Under the pieces are notes generated by a model. The model saw only the letters and a program-made list of their open reading frames with translations. It searched no databases and was not told the DNA's origin. Of a stretch of 64,000 bases of DNA, positions 30,070 to 38,884 are shown piece after piece. Location: contig OOIN01000003.1 in the NCBI GenBank assembly GCA_900323505.1, forward strand, positions 1,736,001 to 1,800,000, given 5' to 3'. Source of the stretch: Ustilago trichophora. Its lineage: Eukaryota; Basidiomycota; Ustilaginomycetes; Ustilaginales; Ustilaginaceae. Every line of letters begins with the position of its first letter. The first letter of the stretch is position 1. Made by a program: the position numbers and the translations under genes.

Positions 30070-33000
30070 ATGCTGCGGAACCGCTTCCAGTTGTGCTCGT
30101 TGATGGCTCTGCTTGTCACAGCCACTGTCTCGACGCAGCAAGTCTTTCAGTCGGAGCAGCCACGTGTTGCACCATCGTCTATGGATGCTGCCATATTCCT
30201 AGACAAGACATGGCAAGTACTCGGTCCTTTTCCAGCTGGAATGAGGGAGCTGCCCTTCGGCGGCTTCACACCTTCGGTGACTTCGAGCTATGCCGAGCTT
30301 CTCGATCCCCAAGGCCAAAATAGATACTTTTCGACTTTTGGTCCCACCAATGCGACAACGATTCTACAAAGCTTCGATGCCCAGGTGCAGACTTCAGAGC
30401 GAACTCACATCAAACAGTCGCTCACAGTGGAATATCCAAACGTAGACTGGCCATGGATCCGAAAGAGCGCCGGATGGTCGTCGCTACAGTGGCAGATGAT
30501 GGCCGTTACAGACCTCACCATCGGCCAAAACAACACTGCACTTGCGATCACAATGGACAAGACCGCCGAATTCGCCATTCTGCCCAAGAACGCTTTCTCA
30601 GCAAACAGCATGCGTCAGATGGCGATCGAATGGCATACAGGAGACTGGTACTTGTATATCGCTGCCTTCTCAAAAGAGGGCGATATCGCACCTGAGCTTC
30701 CCATCTCGCATCATCTGCTGCATTTGGACCAGGGAGCATACAAGCTGCTCGTTAGGTCGATGTACGAAATTCGAATCTTTGGCGATCCACGGAACAACGG
30801 TGGTGCCGAGAGTCCGAAAATGACTGTTGGCATCGATGTTGCTGTACGTGGCTTGCCAGACATTGCGAAAGAGGAGATGGTAGAGATACATACAGACCCG
30901 CATCACAGCAACGTTCCTCATGTGGTCGGAGGCTGGGTCGCAGGATGGGGTCTGTCGTTTGCCGTACGCAATCTGGATCCCAACAACACCTACACTCTTC
31001 GGGGCGTCGATATGGTTGCAGATACCGTTCATTCGCCTCTCCAGGCAGAGCTTGGACATGAGCTAAGAGTCGCTCCTCGGCAGACGGTGGTTGTCCCCGT
31101 CAAGTTGACGCAGAGCTCGGCGTTGGACGCGAACGTGACCTTCCTCAATCTGTCTCTGCGTCTCAGTGCCGCCTTGGATTCTGACGAAGCGAGAATCACC
31201 AAGGCTGTGCGAATTCCGCTGACAAACAAGCTAGCGTTTTGGGAAGCATCCAGCAACGATGACGACCACAACGCGTACATGTACAGCTACCTTGCTCCGG
31301 ATCACAGTGTGCAACTTGCCGCCGCTACCCCACCGAAACGATCTGGAAGAATTTTGACGCAAAATGGTACATTACCACCTCTCATAGTGACGCTCCACGG
31401 CGCAGGCGTCGACTTACGAGACTTGTTCTTCAGCAATAGTATCCGACGTCAAATGGAGAACTGGTCGATTTTGCCGACAGGCCGAACGCCGTGGGGTTAC
31501 GACTGGCAACTGGCATCACTCGAGGCTGCCGATGCCGCTGTTTCGGCGTTTCACAAGCACCTTTACGGACTCCCAACAACCATGTCAGAGGAGGAGAGGC
31601 AGACTTGGCAATTTGATCCGAATAAGCTCTTCATCATGGGTCACTCGAACGGTGGACAGGGAGCCTGGTACCGACTCTCACGCTTCCCTGATCGCGTCAT
31701 TGGCGGCATGGTAGGATCGGCATACACGAAGGTATCGGATTACGTGTCGTTTGCATGGAAAGTTGGAAGACATTTTGTAGATCCTGTCCTGCAAGGCATC
31801 TTACACAGCGGAGTGACGATGTTCGAAAACGACCTCTTTGCAAGCAACCTGGCTGGTCTAGATTTGCTGGTCAAGTTCGGCTCTGCAGATGCAAACGTGC
31901 CACCGTGGAACTCTAAGGATATGGCCATGGTGGTGGATGGATGGAATCAGCGGTCGGGGCTCAAGGACAAGGTCAAGATTTCAGAGATTCCGGGTCGTCC
32001 GCACTGGTGGGACACGCTGTTCTCTGAGGATGATGTGCAGGGTGCGATTGAAGCGGCCTGCTTGTCCAGCAAGAATCCTGGATACGAAATGCCAGATGCA
32101 CCGCAAAACTTTACACTGACGGTATTCAATCCGGCTGAATCCGGTTCGAAGGGTGGATGGCGGATTAGTGAGGTCGAACTTCCTGGACGTCTCGCCAAGC
32201 TCGAAGTTCAGTACAAAGCTGATACTTTACAGGACGGCGTCGACAGCAAGGGCCACGTGAAAGTGGCCTCAAGGAACACAAGAAGGATCGAACTGGATTT
32301 GACCATTATGCGCCGCTCGAGCTTTGCTGCTGCTTCGCTTGGCAATGCGACTTTGCTCCGTATCTCTTTGAACGGTCAGGATCATGAAGCAGAGATTGGC
32401 GGCACCGACAAGATCCATTTTGTCCAGAGAGAAAAAGGAGATTGGACCATCATCACCGAAGAAGAGCTCTCTGCAGATTCTCGACAAACTCGGCCGATCG
32501 GGCCACTGCTGCGGATCGTGACGTCGGAAGGACCGATGGTGCTGGTCATCCCTTCGGAAGGCCCGACAGCAGAGGTGAGCGCTTGGAGACGAGTGGCAGA
32601 ACGCTTTGCAGCCGATCTGCTTCTGCATGGTTCGATCAACTCGCAGATCTTGACCGATGCAGATTTGGATTCTATCAGTGCAGCAGACCACCTCAAGCAC
32701 AGCAACATTGTCACACTCGGTGGACCCAACATCAACAGCTATACACGAGCGAATCTTGACAGCTGGCCAAAAAAGAGTCCAATCCACTTCCCTTCTCCAG
32801 AGTCATCGGCACAGTTTGAGATTCAAGGACGCATCTTCTCTGAGGAGGGCACTGCGATGGTTACGCTTGCGCCGCATCCGAGTTACGCCGAAGGTCTCGC
32901 ATTGGTGGTTCATGGGATCGGTGCAGATGGTGTTTCACGGGCTGCTCGGTTGTTGCCGACGAGGACAGCGACCATGATTCCAGAATGGGTCGTTACAGAT

Positions 33001-33096
33001 GGCACGGCGGAATGGATGGGCGAGGGTGGGGTTCAGGCTGCAGGTTGGTATGACAGGGAATGGGGTTGGTCGGAGAGCATGTCGTACATTCAGTGA
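30070..33096 (+). CDS. Large secreted alpha/beta-hydrolase (S9 peptidase/esterase-like)
   Basis: A 1008-aa intronless protein with an N-terminal signal peptide (hydrophobic CSLMALLVTATVS, residues 9-21), so probably secreted or cell-wall bound. The first 400 residues are beta-rich and carry many N-glycosylation sequons. The hydrolase core starts near LPPLIVTLHGAGVDLRDLF; the nucleophile elbow is MGHSNGGQGAW with Ser526. An acid candidate is in LVKFGSADANVPPW and a His candidate in GRPHWWDTLF. A further beta-rich C-terminal half follows (to residue 1008). The fold is clear from the GHSNG elbow, but whether it is a peptidase or an esterase is not. I recognise no named gene. Confidence 0.8.
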   Translation: MLRNRFQLCSLMALLVTATVSTQQVFQSEQPRVAPSSMDAAIFLDKTWQVLGPFPAGMRELPFGGFTPSVTSSYAELLDPQGQNRYFSTFGPTNATTILQSFDAQVQTSERTHIKQSLTVEYPNVDWPWIRKSAGWSSLQWQMMAVTDLTIGQNNTALAITMDKTAEFAILPKNAFSANSMRQMAIEWHTGDWYLYIAAFSKEGDIAPELPISHHLLHLDQGAYKLLVRSMYEIRIFGDPRNNGGAESPKMTVGIDVAVRGLPDIAKEEMVEIHTDPHHSNVPHVVGGWVAGWGLSFAVRNLDPNNTYTLRGVDMVADTVHSPLQAELGHELRVAPRQTVVVPVKLTQSSALDANVTFLNLSLRLSAALDSDEARITKAVRIPLTNKLAFWEASSNDDDHNAYMYSYLAPDHSVQLAAATPPKRSGRILTQNGTLPPLIVTLHGAGVDLRDLFFSNSIRRQMENWSILPTGRTPWGYDWQLASLEAADAAVSAFHKHLYGLPTTMSEEERQTWQFDPNKLFIMGHSNGGQGAWYRLSRFPDRVIGGMVGSAYTKVSDYVSFAWKVGRHFVDPVLQGILHSGVTMFENDLFASNLAGLDLLVKFGSADANVPPWNSKDMAMVVDGWNQRSGLKDKVKISEIPGRPHWWDTLFSEDDVQGAIEAACLSSKNPGYEMPDAPQNFTLTVFNPAESGSKGGWRISEVELPGRLAKLEVQYKADTLQDGVDSKGHVKVASRNTRRIELDLTIMRRSSFAAASLGNATLLRISLNGQDHEAEIGGTDKIHFVQREKGDWTIITEEELSADSRQTRPIGPLLRIVTSEGPMVLVIPSEGPTAEVSAWRRVAERFAADLLLHGSINSQILTDADLDSISAADHLKHSNIVTLGGPNINSYTRANLDSWPKKSPIHFPSPESSAQFEIQGRIFSEEGTAMVTLAPHPSYAEGLALVVHGIGADGVSRAARLLPTRTATMIPEWVVTDGTAEWMGEGGVQAAGWYDREWGWSESMSYIQ

Positions 33097-34335
33097 GCTG
33101 CCGTCTATGCAACGCTCGTCGCCGCACCGCACGATTCAAGCGGAGAGCATTTGCTATCAGAACAAGGCAACCATCATGTACGACGTACAATAGAAATGCA
33201 TCTTCCATCGATCGATTATATCAGAGACGATGGTACAATGCACCAAGCTAAGAAGTTTAACCGGGACAAAAGGGTCCAATTTGCCTTCTGGCGGTGTGTC
33301 ATTCAGGACCAGGATGGCAGCATGGGTCGATGTAGTGCAGGATGGTTTGTGCGCGATCAAAAGGCGATGTAAATAAGCGGCGGGGCTTGTTTGGCCATGC
33401 CAAACAGTCACCGGGAGCGTGGCACCTTATGCACCAAGTGACTTTGTTCTCATGCGAGCAGCTCGAGTCAAGCCCAAGATCGCCTGGAAAGGGCATGTCA
33501 CCTCCGCCGGTAGAACCAATGATGCTTGCACTGTGGGGAGACTGCTCGAGTCGAAGCCAAGGCAAGGAGCTGGATGGTCAACTTTTCCCCGCATTTTCAG
33601 TGCAACTCTAAAAAGAGTTGGCTCGTCGCGACCCTGAACAGAGCTGCTTTAGTTTGCTGTACTGTACTGTACTGTACTTCCCCGCATTTCTCACCTACAC
33701 CTTGAAATGATTAGCCGAACACAGATACTAGCCAAGAGAACAAGAGCATAGACCCTTTTGTTTTTGGCAAGCTAGGTGACCTGTGAGGTACAGCACAGTA
33801 CAGTGCTGCCGAACGTCGGTCATGTGCCCCATCGACGGCAACACCGTCTGAGCAGCAGAAAAGCCTTTTTTAGTGTTGGCTTCTGTAACAAGTCACGGCG
33901 ACAGTCGCTGTACGCTACCAGGGCGGCTAGATTGGCGATACTGTACTCCGCTCTGTGTCACGCACTCTCTCCCTTCCTTGAACCCTTTGCTCGTGCTCTA
34001 TTCGCCAGCCGCTGCGGACGGACCACTCTTGCTCGCAATTCTGGAGCGGAACATCCGAACAACATGCGCGCCTCTCTCTCTCCTCTCTGTATCGAGGCTG
34101 AGTCGTGGCAGGACAGCTCTGTTTCGTCTTTGCCGCGCTTCCCTTTTGCAGATTCCGGTGGCAGTGTGTCACTAAAGGTGCTCCGAGCAATCAACTTGTT
34201 ACGACAATCTGCGCGCTGTAGACAAGGCTGAAGCAAAGAGTATATCAAGCCTCGCCCTTCCTTCGCTTCCTATCCCTCTTCTTCCCAAGTAACCCGCTTC
34301 TTCCCTACTTTCTCACCCGCACGCCAACTACAATC
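33097..34335. other. Intergenic region upstream of the GMC oxidoreductase
   Basis: About 1.2 kb without a supported gene. It contains four tandem CTGTA units (33657-33677), which create three overlapping TACTGTA motifs, and another TACTGTA at 33939-33945. The 60 bp before 34336 are pyrimidine-rich. Confidence 0.5.
33657..33677. repeat. CTGTA pentanucleotide repeat (4 units)
   Basis: Four perfect CTGTA units plus one base. The array overlaps the recurrent TACTGTA motif and lies about 660 bp upstream of the GMC oxidoreductase start. Confidence 0.7.
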
Positions 34336-36225
34336 ATGGGTCTCTTCTCTTCTCCTACTCTCATTTCTGACGCCTCGGTCTACGCCACCGCTGCCAACCT
34401 CGCTCCTCACACCGTCCAGGAGGCCCAGAAGGCAAAGAGCTACGACTTTATCATCTGCGGTGGCGGTACAGCAGGATGTGTCATTGCCAGTCGTCTCTCG
34501 GAGGACCCCAACACCTCGGTTCTCGTCCTCGAGGCAGGCGGAAACAATGACGCCCTCGAGGTCAAGGCTCCTTTGGTTTTCACCAAAAACTTCAAGACCG
34601 AGCGTGACTGGGACTACACCACCACTCCACAGCCAGAGGTCGACAACAGGGAGATGCAGTGGCCTCGTGGCAAGCTCATTGGCGGTTCCTCGAGTATCAA
34701 CGCCATGATGTATCACCACTGTGCCCCCTCAGACTACGACGAGTGGGCAGAGCGATACAACTGCAAAGGTTGGTCCTACCAGGAGCTCCTCCCCTTCCTC
34801 AAGCGATCCGAGAAGTATACCCCACACGCCAGCCAGCCCGATGTCAAGGGCGAGGAACGCGGTACCTCCGGCCTCTGGCAGACCGGCCACTCGTCGTTCA
34901 AGAGCGAGGTTACCTCCAAGGGCTTCGTCAACGCCTGTGTCGAGGTCGGCATCCCCTTCAACCCTGATCTCAACACCCACCGGGGAAGTGAGGGCGTCAC
35001 TCAGTTCACCACCTTCATCGACAGCGCTGGACGTCGCTCCTCTGCTGCCACAGCCTACCTCCCTCCCGAGGTGCAGAGGCGACCCAACCTTACCATCGGC
35101 ATCAACGCCATGGTCAATCGCATCGTCTTTGACCGCACCGGATCGCGTCCCAAGGCCATCGCTGTCGAGATGCAGAACAAGAAGGGTGGCCAGAAGTACT
35201 ATGCCGCTGCCAAGCAGCGTGTTGTCCTCTGTGGTGGTGCCATCAACTCGCCTCAGACCCTCATGCTCTCTGGTATCGGCCCCGCCGCAACACTCAACAA
35301 GTACAACATTCCCGTCGTCGTCGACAATGCTTTGGTTGGTGAGCGCCTCAGTGACCACGTCTGCCACACCACGATCAACGCACGAGCCAAACCCGGCCAC
35401 ACCCTCGACTACCTCGGCAGCGACATCAAGGCCATTCCTTCCCTCGCTCGCTGGCTCGTCACTGGCGGTGGTCCCGTCTCCTCCAATGCCGGTGAGGCTG
35501 CCGCCTTTGTTCGATGCAACGACGAGTCGCTGCCCCTCACCAACGCCCTCACCAAGCCCGAGAACCGTCCTCAGTTCTTTGGCTCGCTCGGCAAGGGCCC
35601 CGATATCGAGCTCATCTGCACTCCTCTGGCTTACAACGACCACGGTGCACTTCCCGCCCCTGCCGGTACCGGTTGCGTTTCCATCGTCGGGCTTAACGTG
35701 CGACCTCGCTCCAAGGGTACCATCTCGATCAAGTCGGCCGATCCATGGGAGAAGGCCATCGTCGACCCCAAGTACTTTACCGACCCCGATGACAACGACC
35801 GCAAGGTCACCCTCGCTGGCATGCGTCTCGCCATCGCCATTGCCAAGGCCAACGCCCTCCAGCCTTACCTCGAGGACTACAAGAGCGACAAGGAGGACGA
35901 TTTCTACTGGCCCGTCTCGTCCACTGATCCTAGCAAGTTGACCGACGACCAGTTGATGAAGTTCATGACCAAGCGCGCTTTCACCCTCTATCACCCCGTC
36001 GGAACCGTCAAGATGGGTCCCGACGCATCCGACTCGGTCGTCGACACCAACCTTCACGTCCACGGCGCGGACGGCCTCGTCGTCTGCGATGCCAGTATCT
36101 TCCCCGAGCAGATCTCCGGTCACCCTACTGCCGCCGTCATCGCGTGCGCAGAAAAGGCCTCGGAACTGCTCAAGAACATTGCGGCTGACAAGTCGTCTGC
36201 TTCCAACATCTCTTCTCACCTTTGA
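34336..36225 (+). CDS. GMC (glucose-methanol-choline) family FAD oxidoreductase
   Basis: FAD-dependent alcohol oxidase/dehydrogenase, 629 aa, no introns. The ADP-binding motif is YDFIICGGGTAGCVIASRL (residues about 36-54), followed by VLVLEAGG and the GMC signature 1 region WPRGKLIGGSSSINAMMY. GMC signature 2 is GGAINSPQTLMLSGIGP. The catalytic His pair is in FTLYHPVGTVKMG and the C-terminal SGHPTAAVIACAEKAS. There is no signal peptide, which argues for an intracellular choline-dehydrogenase-like or alcohol-oxidase-like enzyme rather than a secreted aryl-alcohol or glucose oxidase. The codons mostly end in C or G, which suggests high expression. The substrate is not deducible. The gene is convergent with the next one, with only 133 bp between stops. 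Confidence 0.93.
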   Translation: MGLFSSPTLISDASVYATAANLAPHTVQEAQKAKSYDFIICGGGTAGCVIASRLSEDPNTSVLVLEAGGNNDALEVKAPLVFTKNFKTERDWDYTTTPQPEVDNREMQWPRGKLIGGSSSINAMMYHHCAPSDYDEWAERYNCKGWSYQELLPFLKRSEKYTPHASQPDVKGEERGTSGLWQTGHSSFKSEVTSKGFVNACVEVGIPFNPDLNTHRGSEGVTQFTTFIDSAGRRSSAATAYLPPEVQRRPNLTIGINAMVNRIVFDRTGSRPKAIAVEMQNKKGGQKYYAAAKQRVVLCGGAINSPQTLMLSGIGPAATLNKYNIPVVVDNALVGERLSDHVCHTTINARAKPGHTLDYLGSDIKAIPSLARWLVTGGGPVSSNAGEAAAFVRCNDESLPLTNALTKPENRPQFFGSLGKGPDIELICTPLAYNDHGALPAPAGTGCVSIVGLNVRPRSKGTISIKSADPWEKAIVDPKYFTDPDDNDRKVTLAGMRLAIAIAKANALQPYLEDYKSDKEDDFYWPVSSTDPSKLTDDQLMKFMTKRAFTLYHPVGTVKMGPDASDSVVDTNLHVHGADGLVVCDASIFPEQISGHPTAAVIACAEKASELLKNIAADKSSASNISSHL

Positions 36226-36358
36226 TTGAAATCCGGTTGTGCTTCGTGATTGTTGTATGTATTAATTTCGGGGGGTTTTTTTTTTCTTGCTGTGTTTAAG
36301 TTCATTATGATCTCCATTCCAGATGATGGGCTCTGTCTGCAGCTCTACTGTACATGTC

Positions 36359-38524
36359 TTACACCCTTTTGAAAGCGATGCTGGTAGTCGTGCTACCTTT
36401 GGCACCACCGAAAGTGAACGAAGGGGTGGGGATCACTTGTTCGACCTGGAAGCCTTCCTTTGTGAATCTCGTCGTCAATTCTTGTTCGGTGAAATTGCAC
36501 GAGGTGATCAAAAAGATTCCACCTTGCTTTGTCAACTGTCGGACAGCTGTTGTGTAGAGATCGATCGGCAAGGTATCGTTGATGGGTTGGGAGGAGAGAG
36601 CGATTGCGTCTAGAGTTCCTTTGTCGCATACTAGATCCCAACCTGGTTGTGTTTCGTTCAAGGTGGTGCTGGTGTATTGAAGGAGGGTTTGGACTGAGGA
36701 AGGGTTGAGGAGGTCTGCAGTTGAGAAGTTGACTTGGGTGCATGGATCGCCTCTTTTTTCTGCGATGGATTTGGCAAGTTGAATACTGGCTTCTGAATAA
36801 TCGATCCCCATCATATACCTAGCGGATATGACATCTTCCAATTCAACCGACGATTCGAGCATCTCAAATAACAAATGTCCATTCCCAGTCCCCAAATCCA
36901 AAACACTAGGAGGTCGTTGATCAGACGAAAACTCCCCAACAACAGTCTCACTGTAGTATCTCTCCAAAAATCCAATCATTCGCATCACCGCATCTTCTCC
37001 AAACCATACCTCACCCTCTTCACCAATCTCGGCAAAGTTGGTGACCTCGCGTGCGTATACCTCGTCCCAATGTTGCTTGGTGCCTAGTTTGGATTCTGGT
37101 AGAGGCTCGTCTTCGACATTGTCGGCTTGGGATGCTGGTGCTTCAGCGGTTGCGATGGCGTCGCCTGGCTTGGCAGAGGACGAGGTGATGGGGATAGAGA
37201 CACTCTGCCCAATCTCGACAACCCCAAATTCGGCCGGATCGACACCGGCCCGTTTCGCTTCCTCGACGAGCAACTTGGGTGGCTCGTTGACGTCTTCCGG
37301 CGTTAATCTGAAGCTTCCCCAGTGGATACCGTAGCTCTTCTTGCTCTTGACATCGCGATGCACCAACACCGAATCTTGAGGTGCGAGGTGGACGGTCGAC
37401 ATGACGTTTCTGGGCAGATATGCGCCGATGGGGATCAGGCTGACGTCAAATGGACCGAGCTTCTCACCAATCTCTTTGAACGCCGGGCATGACGGCAGGG
37501 TGTCTTCTTTCTCTTTGGACATTCCACGTGGAACGGAGCGGTATCCGGTGTCGCCAGCAAAGTACACACTCGCCTTGGTTTCAGGCGAGAGGGTGTGGAA
37601 GGTCCATCCTGCCCACAGGGTGCGATCGCGATCCGTCAAGCCACGGCCGGAAAAGTGCTGTGCGGGAACACAGGATACCTTCAGCACAGCTTCTCCGCCG
37701 AGCGAGACCGTGCTCTGCTGCCACCAATCGCACTCGGTCACCTCGTCATCGGTGAGTCCAAAGTTGGACTGGAACCAGGACTTGTTGCCCAGTGTACAGA
37801 AGACATGTGGTCTTTTGACGCCGGTGGACGTGGGATTGAGGAGAGACTGGATGGTGTTGTAGTCGGTGTGGTCGTAGTGATTGTGCGAGAGGACCAGGAG
37901 GTCGGGCCACGCGGATTTGCCTTCGGTGAGAGTTGCTTGGGCGATTTCGTCAACGGTGACGGGAGCGTCGGTGTATCGTTCTGGGCCAAACCATTGAACG
38001 GGAGAGACGCGACGGGAGAGAACGGGGTCGCAAAGGATAGTGATCTTCCTCCCGTTGCCAATTGGGATCTGCAGGTGGCAGATGGCGTGGCCGAGCCAGG
38101 TAAACGTGATGCTCCCCTCTGAAGCTCCCGAGGCTGTCCAGGTGGGCTTGTGGACGGGAGGCAGGATCGCATCGTCTGCTGAAGGAGCTACTTTGGGTGG
38201 GAGAGGCACTTCGTCCCAATCGAAAAGTCGGGCTCGGAGGAAGCCAAGAATGCCATGGGCCTGCGCGGAAGGCCAAGGAGACTTGAACTTGCGTCGAGAA
38301 ACATCAAGCGACGCTGCCTCACTTGACGGCTTGGGGACATTGGACCAGTGAGGAGGTGGCGAGGTCTGATAGAATTCAGGTGCGATAGCACTTTTCTTCT
38401 CCGGTTTCGAGACGGACCAGGAGGCGGCACCGGCGGTGCTGGAAGTGGATGACATTCTGCTCGCTGGACGGAAAGTGGGGTATGCGAGTTGGAGAAGGCC
38501 AGTGCGAAGAGCTCGTGGCTGCAT
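36359..38524 (-). CDS. Fusion protein: NAPE-PLD-like metallo-beta-lactamase hydrolase + EFM4-type protein-lysine methyltransferase
   Basis: One uninterrupted frame encodes 721 aa from the ATG at 38524 (another ATG lies at 38455). Residues 1-25 are basic and amphipathic (MQPRALRTGLLQLAY), like a mitochondrial presequence. The first module, about residues 120-440, is an NAPE-PLD-type metallo-beta-lactamase: FTWLGHAICHLQI, LVLSHNHYDHTDYNT (metal ligands near 212-218), PAQHFSGRG, VYFAGDTGYR and GIHWGSFRLTPEDVNEPP. After an Ala/Ser-rich linker, residues 477-721 form a Class I methyltransferase closest to EFM4/METTL10: LGTKQHWDEVYAREVTNF, the SAM motif VLDLGTGNGHLLFE, MGIDYSEASIQLA, WDLVCDKGTLDAIALS and FLITSCNFTEQEL. 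No methionine occurs between the linker and the methyltransferase start, so that module has no start of its own. EFM4 methylates elongation factor 1A; NAPE-PLD enzymes cleave N-acyl phosphatidylethanolamine. Roles here are inferred. Confidence 0.9.
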   Translation of the reverse strand: MQPRALRTGLLQLAYPTFRPASRMSSTSSTAGAASWSVSKPEKKSAIAPEFYQTSPPPHWSNVPKPSSEAASLDVSRRKFKSPWPSAQAHGILGFLRARLFDWDEVPLPPKVAPSADDAILPPVHKPTWTASGASEGSITFTWLGHAICHLQIPIGNGRKITILCDPVLSRRVSPVQWFGPERYTDAPVTVDEIAQATLTEGKSAWPDLLVLSHNHYDHTDYNTIQSLLNPTSTGVKRPHVFCTLGNKSWFQSNFGLTDDEVTECDWWQQSTVSLGGEAVLKVSCVPAQHFSGRGLTDRDRTLWAGWTFHTLSPETKASVYFAGDTGYRSVPRGMSKEKEDTLPSCPAFKEIGEKLGPFDVSLIPIGAYLPRNVMSTVHLAPQDSVLVHRDVKSKKSYGIHWGSFRLTPEDVNEPPKLLVEEAKRAGVDPAEFGVVEIGQSVSIPITSSSAKPGDAIATAEAPASQADNVEDEPLPESKLGTKQHWDEVYAREVTNFAEIGEEGEVWFGEDAVMRMIGFLERYYSETVVGEFSSDQRPPSVLDLGTGNGHLLFEMLESSVELEDVISARYMMGIDYSEASIQLAKSIAEKRGDPCTQVNFSTADLLNPSSVQTLLQYTSTTLNETQPGWDLVCDKGTLDAIALSSQPINDTLPIDLYTTAVRQLTKQGGIFLITSCNFTEQELTTRFTKEGFQVEQVIPTPSFTFGGAKGSTTTSIAFKRV

Positions 38525-38884
38525 GGACAGGCCCAGAAGGATAGTGATGAGAGACAGCTGTAGCTGCTTCAGTAATGGCCGAGTGGTAGACAAAGCGTGG
38601 GTAGGGATGATAGGATGACATGGTCAGGAGAGAAGAATGAGATGTTTGGGAAATTTTAGATTTTTGATTTTTGAGCGCAGTTTTTGGAGCTGTCAAAAAT
38701 CTCGGCAATCCCGCGGAGATCAAGTTTGGTGCCACGTTAACTTAACGCGACTTGGCCTGCTTTTGAAAGCCACCGCTTTGGCCAACTCCACTATCCTCAA
38801 AGACACGATCCCAATTGATCTGTCGCTAGGCAGCTCTCTACAAGACGAGACCAAGAACAGGTGCAGCTATACCATTCGGCTCGT
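38525..38884. other. Divergent promoter between the fusion gene and the CofD-like gene
   Basis: 360 bp with no coding evidence and no clear TATA box. The open frame of the fusion gene extends into it without an ATG. Confidence 0.45.
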
